DNA of 64,000 nt from Tenacibaculum larymnensis (GCF_028829235.1 NZ_JAIWJY010000001.1:558001-622000); one strand, 5' to 3'. Positions 53,171 through 62,694 are shown, counted from the first letter of the stretch. Program-made: numbers and translations. The notes: a model not told the origin generated them from the sequence alone.

Positions 53171-55930
53171 TTAGAATCTATAATTTAAGTTTAAGAAATA
53201 AGTAGTACCTCTACCGTACCAATATTTATTTCCAAAAAGTGGTTTTTCAAGAGCTTTATCATCTCTTAATTGTCTGAAATTAGCATTTCTTGCTTGTTCG
53301 AAACCTCCTGTTTTATATTCTTGATTGAATAAGTTATTTACACTGGCAAATAAGCCAATATATTTACCATCACCTACTTTCCAAGATTTTCCACCGATTG
53401 CATTTACAACGATATAATCATCAAATTGCTCTTGTTGTAATAATTGTCTTGCTACTACAGGGTCGTAGTCGGCAAAGGCAGCACCATCTACATCTTCAAT
53501 AAAGTTAGAAGATCTTGTAATTGGGGCTACATCTACATAAGCCTCGTCTAAATAGTTTGCTGTAACACTAACAAACCAATAATCAGGATCTCTATACTCA
53601 AAACCTGCTGAGTATGCTTTATGAGGACCCGCAGCTAATTTGTAGTTCTTTAATGATGATACACCTGAGTATATTACACCATTGTCATTTTGTTTTGCAG
53701 CTAAATTATCAGAAGTTAGTGTAATAAACGGATTGTTGGTATATGTGTACTGACCAATATTTGCTGCTCCTTTTAACTTTATAGTTGAGGTAACTTGTGC
53801 TTCAATACCCAACTCAATTCCAAAATGTCTTTTATCAACACCAGCTAAGATTTCTTGAACGAAACTGTTGTCATTTTTACCTAGACCTTCTGCATAATAA
53901 AATGAAATTTCCGTTGCGTCTTTAATATCTGTATAGTACCCTGTAATTTTTGAAGTAATTATTGGATTTCTAAAAATATAACTAACATCACCAGATAAAA
54001 CTTTCTCATTATCTAGAACAGAAATATCTGCAATGGTATTGTTGTTAATTCGAGCATTAGCAAAAGAGTTACGTAAAGATGGGGCTTTTGTAATATAACC
54101 TCCGTTTATATCAATTAAGTGACGACCAGAAATTTTATAGGTTAACCCTCCTTTAGCTCCGTAGTTAAAGAAATCTAACTTATCTGATTTGCCATAAGAG
54201 TTAGTTGGAAAGTATCCGTTTTGGAATAAACCTTCTCTTTGGTGTGTTGTATTATTTGCTTGTCCTGCTATATAAAAATCAACTTTGTTGTATTTGAATT
54301 GTAATTGAGCAAAACCACCATATACTTCAGAATTAAATATGTAGTTATACTTAAAGCGATCTCCTAATCCAATTGTTCTATTAGGAGTTAAAAGATTACT
54401 TTGTTGTTGGTAAAAAGTATCACCAAAAGTATTCACATCCAAATAACCTGTAGCTCCAAGCATATCTATTGGAGAAGCAAAGTTCTCAGATTTTAACTTT
54501 CTATATTCACCACTAGCAGTTAGTGTAATATTTTCATTTAACTCTGATGATAAAATCATATTAGCTGTTAATTGCTGATCATCATTTCTATCTTCATATA
54601 AAATTACACGAGCATTTTCTGGGTTTCCTTCGTTTCCAATATATAATTCATCCCAATCAATTTGTCCGTCATTTTGGAAACCAGTTAATGATTTGTATGC
54701 ACTTTCATAATCTGGTCCATTAGGATCTGATAAATACCAGCTAGGTAATTTCCTATAGTATGTTGGATCAGGATTGTTGGCTCCATTATAATCTAAACGA
54801 CTGTTACCTATTTCTCCAAACTGAAAGCCAATATTGGTATTTAATGTAGTGTTTTCAGAAAGGTTCCAATAGTGGTTCAACATAACAATTGGTTCGTATA
54901 ACCTCTTAACTCTTGAGTTTCTCATTTTTCCTTTTTGATTTCCCCAGTAAGAGTTATAACGAATTCCTTTAATATCAAAAACCTCTTGAGTATTTGGTGA
55001 AGACTTACCTCTTTCGTTTTCTGCAGCAATCACTGTTAAGTTTAAGCTGTGAGCATCGTTAATTTGTTTTTCAAGTGACAAAAAGATAGAGTTAGCATCG
55101 TAAAAAGTACCATCAACATACCCTTCATTACCAGCTCTTCTACTACCAGAAACAGTTATAGCCCATCCATTAGCTAATAAACCTGAAGAATATGTTGCCA
55201 TTAGACGGTGGTTGTAACTTCTGTTAGAAGAAGCGTAAGAAATACGCCCTCCTTCACTATATTCAGAAGCTCTTGTGTTAATATTTGTAGAACCTAAAAC
55301 ACCACCAAAAGCATAGTTTGAAGGAGTTAGTCCATTACTAAATTCTTGATTACGTAATACATCGTTTAAACCTCCCCAGTTACTCCATTGAGGTCTACCG
55401 TTGTATAGTTTGTTCATTTCAATTCCATTAATTAAAACTTTACCGTTTTCAGAATCTAAACCACGTACTCTGTAGAATGAACCACTCCACTCAAAAGCAG
55501 CAGTACGTAAATACACATCTCTGGAAGCTTGTAGTAAACCAGAAATGTTATCAGCAGCACTTGTATCATCATTTAACTCATCATCTGTAATAGTGATGGT
55601 GCTTAAATCTTGATCTTCAGATAAATCTTCATACATAAAGATTGTACCTAAATCTACTGTTTTTCCAGATAGTTCAACTGGAAAGTTTTGGGTTTCATAC
55701 CCACTTAATGATACCGTTACAATTTGTCTTCCGTTTGGTAAACCATTTAGTGCAAAAGCCCCACTAGCATCTGTAGTACTAGAGATGTTAGCTTCTTTTA
55801 CACTTACAGAAACACCTTGCATAGGATTTTCAGAATCGCCGTTTATTACGATCCCCTTCACAACATTTTGCGCATTCAAGCCAAATAAACCTGAAAAAAG
55901 CAATAACATTGTTATCGTAAAATTTCTCAT
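53171..55930 (-). CDS. SusC-like TonB-dependent receptor with carboxypeptidase-regulatory-like domain
   Basis: 919 residues. Signal peptide (MRNFTITMLLLFSGLFGLNAQ), then a carboxypeptidase-D regulatory-like domain (about 22-100, VVKGIVINGDSENPMQGVSVSVKEA). The plug (about 120-230, FYRVRGLDSENGKVLINGIEMN) lies before a large barrel ending in YFLNLNYRF. Such receptors import large or bound substrates with TonB energy. The downstream lipoprotein with DUF5689 and lamin-tail domains and the divergent phosphatase-fold nuclease suggest a DNA- or nucleotide-derived substrate. The promoter has an 11-bp tandem repeat and TAATTTTG. Confidence 0.9.
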   Translation of the reverse strand: MRNFTITMLLLFSGLFGLNAQNVVKGIVINGDSENPMQGVSVSVKEANISSTTDASGAFALNGLPNGRQIVTVSLSGYETQNFPVELSGKTVDLGTIFMYEDLSEDQDLSTITITDDELNDDTSAADNISGLLQASRDVYLRTAAFEWSGSFYRVRGLDSENGKVLINGIEMNKLYNGRPQWSNWGGLNDVLRNQEFSNGLTPSNYAFGGVLGSTNINTRASEYSEGGRISYASSNRSYNHRLMATYSSGLLANGWAITVSGSRRAGNEGYVDGTFYDANSIFLSLEKQINDAHSLNLTVIAAENERGKSSPNTQEVFDIKGIRYNSYWGNQKGKMRNSRVKRLYEPIVMLNHYWNLSENTTLNTNIGFQFGEIGNSRLDYNGANNPDPTYYRKLPSWYLSDPNGPDYESAYKSLTGFQNDGQIDWDELYIGNEGNPENARVILYEDRNDDQQLTANMILSSELNENITLTASGEYRKLKSENFASPIDMLGATGYLDVNTFGDTFYQQQSNLLTPNRTIGLGDRFKYNYIFNSEVYGGFAQLQFKYNKVDFYIAGQANNTTHQREGLFQNGYFPTNSYGKSDKLDFFNYGAKGGLTYKISGRHLIDINGGYITKAPSLRNSFANARINNNTIADISVLDNEKVLSGDVSYIFRNPIITSKITGYYTDIKDATEISFYYAEGLGKNDNSFVQEILAGVDKRHFGIELGIEAQVTSTIKLKGAANIGQYTYTNNPFITLTSDNLAAKQNDNGVIYSGVSSLKNYKLAAGPHKAYSAGFEYRDPDYWFVSVTANYLDEAYVDVAPITRSSNFIEDVDGAAFADYDPVVARQLLQQEQFDDYIVVNAIGGKSWKVGDGKYIGLFASVNNLFNQEYKTGGFEQARNANFRQLRDDKALEKPLFGNKYWYGRGTTYFLNLNYRF

Positions 55931-55997
55931 AAATGATTGTTTATAAAATATTTGAATATATTAATTCCCAGAGCCGTAAAATTCAGCAAAAGGGAGG

Positions 55998-56005
55998 CAA
56001 AATTA
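55998..56005 (-). promoter_or_regulatory. -7 promoter element of the SusC-like receptor operon
   Basis: TAATTTTG on the minus strand, exact TAnnTTTG match, 14 bases downstream of a Pho-box-like repeat. Confidence 0.6.
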
Positions 56006-56008
56006 CGA

Positions 56009-56048
56009 AAATTATGGTTATGTTAATATTAAGTTAAAGTTATGAAAG
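56009..56048 (-). promoter_or_regulatory. Pho-box-like tandem repeat in the receptor/nuclease divergent region
   Basis: On the minus strand TTAACTT and TTAACAT are separated by AATA (56020-56037), an 11-bp period. Weaker flanking units (ATAATTT at 56009-56015 and CTTTCAT at 56042-56048) keep the same phase. It lies between divergent genes and could serve both. Confidence 0.45.
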
Positions 56049-56091
56049 CTAGTTTTGTGTAAATTATAGGTTTTGGCTTGAAAATTGTTTT

Positions 56092-56099
56092 TACTTTTG
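56092..56099 (+). promoter_or_regulatory. -7 promoter element of the nuclease gene
   Basis: TACTTTTG, exact TAnnTTTG match. A TTG at 56073-56075 is 16 bases upstream, one short of the usual spacing. The ATG follows at 56118. Confidence 0.6.
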
Positions 56100-56117
56100 T
56101 CGCGTAAAATTTATTAA

Positions 56118-57170
56118 ATGAGAAATATAGCTTTATTTTTAGTCTTAACTCTTGTTGTTTTTTCTTCATATGCACAACAAGGAGCAAAAAAATATAAAAT
56201 AAGAACTGTTGGTTTTTATAATTTAGAAAACCTTTTTGATACTAAGAATGATCCTGAAAAGAATGATGAAGCAAGTCCAATTATGGAGATGAAAGGAGAT
56301 AAAGAAGAGGTTTATATAGATAAAATTGATAAACTGGGAGAGGTTATCCTACAATTAGGAGCAGAAAAGGCTAAGACCAGTCCTGCAATTTTAGGTGTAG
56401 CAGAAGTTGAGAATAAAAAAGTTTTAGAAGATTTAGTAGCGTCAGAAAGGTTAAAAAAGAAGCGATATAGTATTATCCATTTTGATTCTCCAGATAAAAG
56501 AGGAATTGATGTAGGGTTGCTGTACCAACCACGTTATTTCAAACCAATTCATTTTGAGGCGTTCAACCCTAATATTTATGATGAAAACAGAAAAGTTTAT
56601 ACACGTGATATTTTATTAGTCTCAGGTTATTTAGATGATGAATTGATACATGTTATTGTAAATCACTGGCCATCTCGAAGAGGGGGGGAAGCAAAAAGTA
56701 GACCATTGCGTGAAAAAGCAGCTTATAAAGTGAAGCAAATTATAGAAAAAATTAAGCTGAACGATCCGAATCCGAAAGTGTTAATTATGGGTGACTTTAA
56801 CGATGATCCTATCAACTCTAGCTTTAAAACTGTTTTGCAAACTAAAAGTAAGAAGAAGAATGTAAAAGAAGGTGATATTTATAATCCGTATGAAGATATG
56901 TTTCGTCGTGGATTTAATACACTTGGATACAGAGATAATATCAACCTGTTCGATCAAATTATGTTCACCTCTCCTTTATTAGACAATGGAAAAAAAGACT
57001 TTTCAACATACAAAATGTTTAAGTCAGGAATCTTTAATAAGCGCTTTTTAACTCAAAAGAGTGGACGTTATAAAGGGTATCCTTTCAGAAGTTTTTCTTA
57101 TGGGAGATATACAGGAGGATATAGCGATCATTACCCAGTATATATGTACTTAATTAAAGAAGATAAATAA
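56118..57170 (+). CDS. Secreted endonuclease/exonuclease/phosphatase family protein
   Basis: 350 residues with a signal peptide (MRNIALFLVLTLVVFSSYAQ). The catalytic residues of the family are in order: GFYNLENLFDTKND (Asn and Glu near 35-37), LGVAEVENKKVLEDL (metal Glu), VNHWPSRRGGE (His), LIMGDFNDDP (Asp and Asn) and YSDHYPVYMYL (terminal Asp-His). DNase I, phosphodiesterases and inositol phosphatases share this fold. The exported location and the divergent receptor/DUF5689 operon favour extracellular nucleic-acid or phosphodiester breakdown. The exact substrate is unproven. Confidence 0.88.
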   Translation: MRNIALFLVLTLVVFSSYAQQGAKKYKIRTVGFYNLENLFDTKNDPEKNDEASPIMEMKGDKEEVYIDKIDKLGEVILQLGAEKAKTSPAILGVAEVENKKVLEDLVASERLKKKRYSIIHFDSPDKRGIDVGLLYQPRYFKPIHFEAFNPNIYDENRKVYTRDILLVSGYLDDELIHVIVNHWPSRRGGEAKSRPLREKAAYKVKQIIEKIKLNDPNPKVLIMGDFNDDPINSSFKTVLQTKSKKKNVKEGDIYNPYEDMFRRGFNTLGYRDNINLFDQIMFTSPLLDNGKKDFSTYKMFKSGIFNKRFLTQKSGRYKGYPFRSFSYGRYTGGYSDHYPVYMYLIKEDK

Positions 57171-57175
57171 AAAAT

Positions 57176-57213
57176 TAAAGAGGCTTGCAAATTTTGCAAG
57201 CCTCTTTAATTTT
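57176..57213. terminator. Bidirectional terminator after the nuclease gene
   Basis: Perfect stem AAAGAGGCTTGCAAA with TTTGCAAGCCTCTTT (57178-57208). Its right arm overlaps the stop codon of the converging gene. Confidence 0.9.
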
Positions 57214-57550
57214 TACATATATCATTTAAATAATTATTCATTCTTAGTTGAAACAAAGTCCCTTTTAAAAGGTCGTCTATTTGCCACAATTCAACTGATG
57301 ATACTGCCATGCTAACTTTATTTGAGGGGGTTTGAAGTAGGATGGATCTACAATCTTTACCTTTACTACAGGTAGCGCAATTTTTTTGAAGCTTAGAATC
57401 AGTTACTTTGTCTAAAAATAACTCTATTTCTTGCTCAGTTAAATGAAAGCCTGTGTCTCTAAATATTAATTGAACTAAGTTTGAATCGTTTTCTTTCCAA
57501 TGAAAAGAAATACCTATGTTGTTGTCGTATATTTTAGTAATTCCGTCCAT
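57206..57550 (-). CDS. Conserved-looking small protein with CxxC motif
   Basis: 114 residues, no signal peptide or membrane segment. A central KNCATCSKGKDCRSI has three closely spaced cysteines (CxxC-x5-C), as if for metal binding. N- and C-terminal parts are regular alpha/beta with FHWKENDSNLVQLIFRD and LWQIDDLLKGTLFQLR. I recall similar sequences in other flavobacteria but no function. Own short intergenic regions on either side. The real-gene call rests on codon use and a stop inside the terminator. Confidence 0.65.
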   Translation of the reverse strand: MDGITKIYDNNIGISFHWKENDSNLVQLIFRDTGFHLTEQEIELFLDKVTDSKLQKNCATCSKGKDCRSILLQTPSNKVSMAVSSVELWQIDDLLKGTLFQLRMNNYLNDICKN

Positions 57551-57623
57551 AACTATATTTATTTCGATAACAAATATATGAGTTTATTTGGAATTATTCT
57601 AAATAAAAAAACAGAGGCTTTTG

Positions 57624-59309
57624 CTACTTTAAATCTTTTAACATTAGTTGAATTGAAGTATAACCATTCCATGTGTTTTCATCTAACGTGTAGGCAATAT
57701 CAAAATCATTCTGTGTTGAAGTTATTTTATCACCCAAACCAAATCCAATAGCATTGTATGTTTTTTGATCTGAACCATAGATAAGATTTAACTTTAAATG
57801 ACTAGAATCAGTACCAACTTGTTTTCCGTAACCATTGTCTCTCACAGCTGTAGTGGTAAAAACAGGCTTCATATTTAGTGGACCAAATGGAGCCATTTGT
57901 TGAATAATACGGAAGAATTTTGGGGTAATTTCTGACAGGTCTATCTCAGCATCAATAGTAATTTCAGGTGTTAATAAGCTTTTTTCGATAGTAGCGGAAA
58001 CAACTTCTTCGAACTTATTTTTAAAATTTTCATATTGTTCGGGTAAGAGCGTTAAACCTGCAGCATATTTATGTCCTCCATATTGTTCTATAAACTCAGA
58101 ACATGCTTCTAAAGCATTATATACATCAAATCCTTTTACTGAACGAGCAGAAGCAGCTAATTTATCACCGCTTTTAGTAAAGACCAAAGTAGGTCTGTAG
58201 TAGGTTTCTGTTAAACGAGAGGCTACAATACCAATAACACCTTTGTGCCAGTTTTCATCAAAAACTACTGTAGTGTATTTCTCTTGTTCGTTGTTGTTTT
58301 CAATTTGAAGTAAAGCTTCTTGGGTGATAGCTCTATCCAATTCTTTTCTATCTGAATTAAATTTTTCTATTGCTGAAGCAAATTCAATTGCCGAGTCAAA
58401 ATCCATTTCGGTTAGCAATTCAACAGCATAATTTCCATGTTTCATACGTCCAGCAGCATTTATCCGCGGAGCGATTATAAAAACTACATCGGTAATGGTG
58501 AGTTCTTTTTTTTGTAATTGATGAATAATGGCTTTGATACCATTTCGAGGTTGAGAATTGATAACTTGCAATCCGTAGTAAGCCAATGTTCTATTTTCAC
58601 CAGTCATTGGAACAATATCTGCGGCAATTGCAGTAGCTACTAAGTCTAAATATGGAATTAAATCTTCAATCGTTTGATTTCTTTTTGAAGCTAAAGCTTG
58701 AATTAACTTGAAGCCAACTCCACAACCACACAATTCATCATACGGATAGTTACAATCTGTTTGCTTAGGGTTTAAAACAGCTATCGCTTTTGGAACTTCA
58801 CTTCCAGGTTTGTGATGGTCACAAATAATAAAATCGATTTTTTTTTCAGTAGCGTAGGCAATTTTATCAATGGCTTTAATACCGCAGTCTAAAGCTATGA
58901 TGAGAGAAAACCCATTGTCTTCAGCAAAATCAATTCCTTGAAAAGAAACACCATATCCTTCTTCATAACGATCAGGAATATAGGTTGCAATATTAGGATG
59001 AATTGTTTTTAGGTATGATGACATCAAAGAAACAGCTGTAGTTCCGTCAACATCGTAATCACCAAAAACTAAAATGTTTTCGTTGTTTGCAATAGCTGTT
59101 TCAATGCGTTGTACTGCAATTTCCATATCCTTCATTAAAAAAGGATTGTGTAAATCACTCAACGAAGGGCGAAAGAAATGTTTAGCTTCATCAAATGTTT
59201 CAATACCACGTTGTACCAAAATTTTAGCCAAGGTTGTATCGATAGATAATTCTTTAGCTAATTGTTTTACTTTAATGGTGTCTGGTTGCGGTTTTAATGT
59301 CCAGCGCAT
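57624..59309 (-). CDS. recJ: Single-stranded-DNA-specific exonuclease RecJ
   Basis: 561 residues, the standard length of RecJ. The DHH-family motifs are intact: FGDYDVDGTTAVSLM (about 80-95), DCGIKA, CDHHKPG (the DHH motif) and the DHHA1-type GGHKYAAGLTL in the second half, with an OB-like C-terminus. RecJ degrades single-stranded DNA 5' to 3' in recombination and mismatch repair. It is 21 bases downstream of the OsmC-like gene on the same strand. The pairing is probably simple co-transcription. Confidence 0.95.
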   Translation of the reverse strand: MRWTLKPQPDTIKVKQLAKELSIDTTLAKILVQRGIETFDEAKHFFRPSLSDLHNPFLMKDMEIAVQRIETAIANNENILVFGDYDVDGTTAVSLMSSYLKTIHPNIATYIPDRYEEGYGVSFQGIDFAEDNGFSLIIALDCGIKAIDKIAYATEKKIDFIICDHHKPGSEVPKAIAVLNPKQTDCNYPYDELCGCGVGFKLIQALASKRNQTIEDLIPYLDLVATAIAADIVPMTGENRTLAYYGLQVINSQPRNGIKAIIHQLQKKELTITDVVFIIAPRINAAGRMKHGNYAVELLTEMDFDSAIEFASAIEKFNSDRKELDRAITQEALLQIENNNEQEKYTTVVFDENWHKGVIGIVASRLTETYYRPTLVFTKSGDKLAASARSVKGFDVYNALEACSEFIEQYGGHKYAAGLTLLPEQYENFKNKFEEVVSATIEKSLLTPEITIDAEIDLSEITPKFFRIIQQMAPFGPLNMKPVFTTTAVRDNGYGKQVGTDSSHLKLNLIYGSDQKTYNAIGFGLGDKITSTQNDFDIAYTLDENTWNGYTSIQLMLKDLK

Positions 59310-59330
59310 AGCAATTTTATCAAAAATAAA

Positions 59331-59756
59331 TTAGTTGTTATGTAAATGAATAGCTGTAGTTACATCAGCAAATTTTCTAAACATTTCCATAACACCACAA
59401 TATTTCTCTATAGATAAATCTACTGCTTTATTAATTTTTTTCTCATCTAAATCACTTCCGTAAAAATGATAATCTACTAATACTTTATGATAATATTTTG
59501 GGTGTTCTTCGGTTAATTCACCAGTAACAACAATTTTAAAATCATCAATTTTAACACGCATTTTTTCTAACATAGGAACAATGTCTAAACCTGAACAACC
59601 AGCTAAAGAAGAAAGCATCATAGCTTTAGGTCGTAAACCAGTATTATTTCCTCCATGCTCTTCAGAAGTATCAATAACTATTGGATGTCCACTAGGATTA
59701 TCACTTTCAAATTGCATGTTTTCTTTCCAAACGGTTGTAACTGTGTTTGTTGCCAT
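59331..59756 (-). CDS. OsmC family peroxiredoxin-like protein
   Basis: 141 residues, the length of OsmC/Ohr proteins. One of the two active-site cysteines is at LAGCSGLDIVPML (about 54). The second is at IEKYCGVMEMFRKF (about 119). The Glu/Arg-type segment is GGNNTGLRPKAMMLSSLAGC. These proteins reduce organic hydroperoxides in the cytoplasm. Here the sequence favours the YhfA-like branch of the OsmC family. The gene is divergent from the AhpD-like gene, another predicted oxidative-stress protein. Confidence 0.85.
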   Translation of the reverse strand: MATNTVTTVWKENMQFESDNPSGHPIVIDTSEEHGGNNTGLRPKAMMLSSLAGCSGLDIVPMLEKMRVKIDDFKIVVTGELTEEHPKYYHKVLVDYHFYGSDLDEKKINKAVDLSIEKYCGVMEMFRKFADVTTAIHLHNN

Positions 59757-59876
59757 ATCTTGATAATTTTTTGTTTATTGCGTAAGTAAGTCAATGTACA
59801 TTTCGACTTAATACATTTAAATAGTAACACAAACTTACAGTAAAAAGTTAGTATTAAAAACTTAAAAAATAAATCT

Positions 59877-60467
59877 ATGCCTTTAGTAACTCCTTTAGAT
59901 CCAAACCACGATGTTGAAACCAAACAACTATCCGATTTTTATAATGAAACATTAGGCTTTTGCCCTAATTCAGTGTTAACTATGCAACGTAGACCAGAAA
60001 TTTCCAAAGCTTTTATCAATTTAAATAAAGCAGTTATGGCAAACCATGGCCGTGTAACTTCAGCATTAAAAAGAATGATTGCTTGGGTAAGTAGTAATGC
60101 TACGGGTTGTCGTTATTGTCAAGCTCATGCAATTCGTGCCGCAGAACGTTATGGTGCAGAACAAGAACAACTAGATAATATTTGGGAATATAAAACACAT
60201 CCAGCCTTTTCTGATGCGGAACGTGCAGCATTAGATTTTTCATTAGCAGCTTCTATGGTTCCGAATATGGTGGATGAAAAAATTAAAGAAGAATTATATA
60301 AATTCTGGGAAGAAGGTGAAATTGTTGAAATGTTAGGAGTAATTTCTCTCTTTGGATATTTAAATAGATGGAATGATTCTATGGGAACAAGTATAGAAGA
60401 TGGTGCAGTGGAAAGTGGAGAACAATATTTAGGAAAACATGGTTGGAATAAAGGAAAGCATGTATAA
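59877..60467 (+). CDS. AhpD-like carboxymuconolactone decarboxylase family protein
   Basis: 196 residues. The AhpD-type active site ATGCRYCQAHAIRAAERYG (about 76-94) has CxxC followed by His three residues on. The upstream ITSALKRMIAWVSS and the downstream segment TDAERAALDFSLAASM-like (SDAERAALDFSLAAS) fit peroxidase-related CMD-domain proteins. Members act as alkyl-hydroperoxidases or partner reductases. It is divergent from the OsmC-like gene (120 bases between), which suggests a shared oxidative-stress context. Ends before a strong bidirectional terminator. Confidence 0.85.
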   Translation: MPLVTPLDPNHDVETKQLSDFYNETLGFCPNSVLTMQRRPEISKAFINLNKAVMANHGRVTSALKRMIAWVSSNATGCRYCQAHAIRAAERYGAEQEQLDNIWEYKTHPAFSDAERAALDFSLAASMVPNMVDEKIKEELYKFWEEGEIVEMLGVISLFGYLNRWNDSMGTSIEDGAVESGEQYLGKHGWNKGKHV

Positions 60468-60482
60468 ATGAAATTATCAAAA

Positions 60483-60516
60483 ATAAAAAAGCTCGCAATT
60501 GCGAGCTTTTTTATTA
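60483..60516. terminator. Bidirectional terminator between AhpD-like gene and mscL
   Basis: Perfect palindromic stem AAAAAAGCTCGCAA with TTGCGAGCTTTTTT (60485-60512), between converging genes. Confidence 0.92.
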
Positions 60517-60529
60517 AGTATTTAATTGA

Positions 60530-60937
60530 TTATTTTTTTAATAAATCTCTAATTTCTGCCAATAACTCTTCTTGGCTAGGTCCCTTTGGAGCTTCTGGTG
60601 CAGGTTCTTCTTTTTTCTTCATAGCATTTACAGCTTTTACAACCATAAACATTACAAAAGCTACAATAATAAAGTCGATAACATTGGTTAAAAACTCACC
60701 ATACATTATAGCAACTTCTCCTGTTATTTTACCAGCCTCATCAGCTACACCTTCTTTAAGAATGTATTTTACGTCTTTAAAATCAGCCTTGAAAATAAGT
60801 CCAATTAAAGGAGAAACAATTCCTCCAGTAAAAGAAGTTACTACTTGTTTAAAAGCAGCACCCATTACAAAACCTACTGCAATGTCTACTAAATTTCCTT
60901 TCATTGCAAAGTCTTTAAACTCTTTGAGCATTCCCAT
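60530..60937 (-). CDS. mscL: Large-conductance mechanosensitive channel MscL
   Basis: 135 residues. The N-terminal signature MLKEFKDFAMKGNLVDIAVG and first membrane helix VGFVMGAAFKQVVTSF, then a periplasmic loop, a second helix (FLTNVIDFIIVAFVMFMVV) and the charged C-terminal bundle (SQEELLAEIRDLLKK), match MscL throughout. The pentamer opens on membrane tension to release solutes after hypo-osmotic shock. A Met-Gly start precedes the usual MLKEF by two residues. It is transcribed alone, from the minus strand. Confidence 0.96.
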   Translation of the reverse strand: MGMLKEFKDFAMKGNLVDIAVGFVMGAAFKQVVTSFTGGIVSPLIGLIFKADFKDVKYILKEGVADEAGKITGEVAIMYGEFLTNVIDFIIVAFVMFMVVKAVNAMKKKEEPAPEAPKGPSQEELLAEIRDLLKK

Positions 60938-60983
60938 ATTTTTGAATTTTAAATAGTTAATTGAATTGAAAAGTATAAAAAAA

Positions 60984-62087
60984 TTAACTTTTCACCAATC
61001 TTTTTATACGTTGAGATAAGGCAGTAAGTATTTCGTATGAAATAGTTTCACATTTATGAGCCATATATTCTACATGTTGTTGATGATTGAAAATAATAAC
61101 TTCGTCACCTTCTTTACAATCAATCTTAGTAACATCTACCATAATCATATCCATACACACATTTCCAATGATAGGTACTGGTTGATTGTTAATGAAAACG
61201 AATCCATTTTTATTTCCTAGCTTTCTTGAAATGCCATCAGCATGTCCTATAGGAATGGTTGCACTTCGTGTAGGTTGACTAGCTACAAAAGCTCTATTGT
61301 ATCCAACTGTTTCACCTGGTTGAACTATATTGATTTGAGAAATTATAGACTTAAGCGAGTGTGTGTTTTTAAGTTGAGCGGTTTCTTGTTCATTATTTCC
61401 AAAACCATATAAACCTATTCCTAGGCGTACCATATCAAATTGAGCTTGTGGGTAATTGATAATTCCTGATGTATTCAAGATATGTATCATGGGTTGATAT
61501 CCTAAGTGCTCATAAACTTGTTTTATTATATAAGCAAAGTTGTTAATTTGTCCAATAGTAAATTCTTGCTCACGAGGGTCTTCACTAGCAGCTAAATGAG
61601 AAAATATAGACTCAACTTTTACGTTATTTGATTTTTTTAGCTCTGCTACAATGGTGGGAACATCAGTGTGCCAAAACCCTAATCGATTTAACCCTGTATT
61701 AAATTTTAAATGTATAGGGTAGTTCATTAAAGGTTCTTCATCAGCAAGTTTTAAAAAAGCATCAAATATTTTGAAACTATACAAACTAGGTTCAAGTCGA
61801 TATTTTACAATATCTTTTAAGTTTTGAATTTGTGGATTTAGAACTAAAATAGGAGTTGAAATTCCAGCTTCGCGCAAAGCTATTCCTTCACTTGAATAAG
61901 CAACAGCAAAATAATCAACATGGTCTTGTACGATTTTGGCAATCTCTGTAGACTCACTTCCGTAACCAAAAGCTTTAACAACAACTAATATTTTTGTTGT
62001 AGGCTGTAGTTTCTGTTTAAAATAGGCTAAGTTGTGTAGTACAGCTTTAGCATCAATTTCTAATACGGTTACGTGATTACTGTTCAT
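60984..62087 (-). CDS. alr: Alanine racemase
   Basis: 367 residues, full length. The PLP-lysine motif is [15 protein letters not shown] (Lys at about 37), the phosphate-contact loop is HILNTSGII and the catalytic Tyr is in [14 protein letters not shown]. The C-terminal beta-domain has [13 protein letters not shown]. It supplies D-alanine for peptidoglycan. Its start overlaps the end of the thymidine kinase gene by 11 bases, so the two are translated together. Confidence 0.95.
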   Translation of the reverse strand: MNSNHVTVLEIDAKAVLHNLAYFKQKLQPTTKILVVVKAFGYGSESTEIAKIVQDHVDYFAVAYSSEGIALREAGISTPILVLNPQIQNLKDIVKYRLEPSLYSFKIFDAFLKLADEEPLMNYPIHLKFNTGLNRLGFWHTDVPTIVAELKKSNNVKVESIFSHLAASEDPREQEFTIGQINNFAYIIKQVYEHLGYQPMIHILNTSGIINYPQAQFDMVRLGIGLYGFGNNEQETAQLKNTHSLKSIISQINIVQPGETVGYNRAFVASQPTRSATIPIGHADGISRKLGNKNGFVFINNQPVPIIGNVCMDMIMVDVTKIDCKEGDEVIIFNHQQHVEYMAHKCETISYEILTALSQRIKRLVKS

Positions 62088-62694
62088 TATTACGTTCTTT
62101 TTTATTATGCATTTCGTGTTCCTTCATAGCCTTATAATAAGCAGCTCTACTTAGTGGTTCGTATTCTTGAGTTTCGCCTAAAAGGACTAAGTCATCACTT
62201 TGAGCTTTTCTATAACTATAGTGGGCTAAATTTCCTGTACGTGTACATACAGCATGAACTTTAGTAACATATTCTGCGGTAGCCATTAATGCAGGCATAG
62301 GTCCAAATGGCTTTCCTTTAAAATCCATATCTAAACCAGCTACTATAACACGAATTCCTCTATTGGCTAAATCGTTACAGACAGCTACGATTTCGTCGTC
62401 AAAAAACTGTGCTTCGTCTATTCCAATAACATCAACATCATTAGCTAATAGTCTAATATTTGAAGATGCAGGAACTGGTGTAGAACGAATTCTATTTTCA
62501 TTATGAGATACTACTTCCTCATCATCGTACCTTGTGTCAACAGAAGGTTTAAAAATCTCAACACGTTGTTTAGCAAACTGCGCACGTTTAAGTCTACGAA
62601 TTAATTCTTCGGTTTTCCCCGAAAACATTGAGCCACAAATTACCTCAATCCAACCAAATTGTTCTGTATGATTTACTGTATTTTCAAGAAACAT
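62077..62694 (-). CDS. tdk: Thymidine kinase (type II, TK1-like) with degenerate zinc site
   Basis: 205 residues. P-loop [15 protein letters not shown] (about 21-35), the thymidine-binding [13 protein letters not shown] (about 96) and the lasso-loop with [13 protein letters not shown] are intact, so catalysis is expected. The four structural zinc cysteines of TK1-type enzymes appear reduced to one: the first pair reads AVCTRTGN and the second segment reads [11 protein letters not shown]. It phosphorylates thymidine in nucleotide salvage. It is first in a two-gene operon with alr. Confidence 0.93.
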   Translation of the reverse strand: MFLENTVNHTEQFGWIEVICGSMFSGKTEELIRRLKRAQFAKQRVEIFKPSVDTRYDDEEVVSHNENRIRSTPVPASSNIRLLANDVDVIGIDEAQFFDDEIVAVCNDLANRGIRVIVAGLDMDFKGKPFGPMPALMATAEYVTKVHAVCTRTGNLAHYSYRKAQSDDLVLLGETQEYEPLSRAAYYKAMKEHEMHNKKERNNEQ

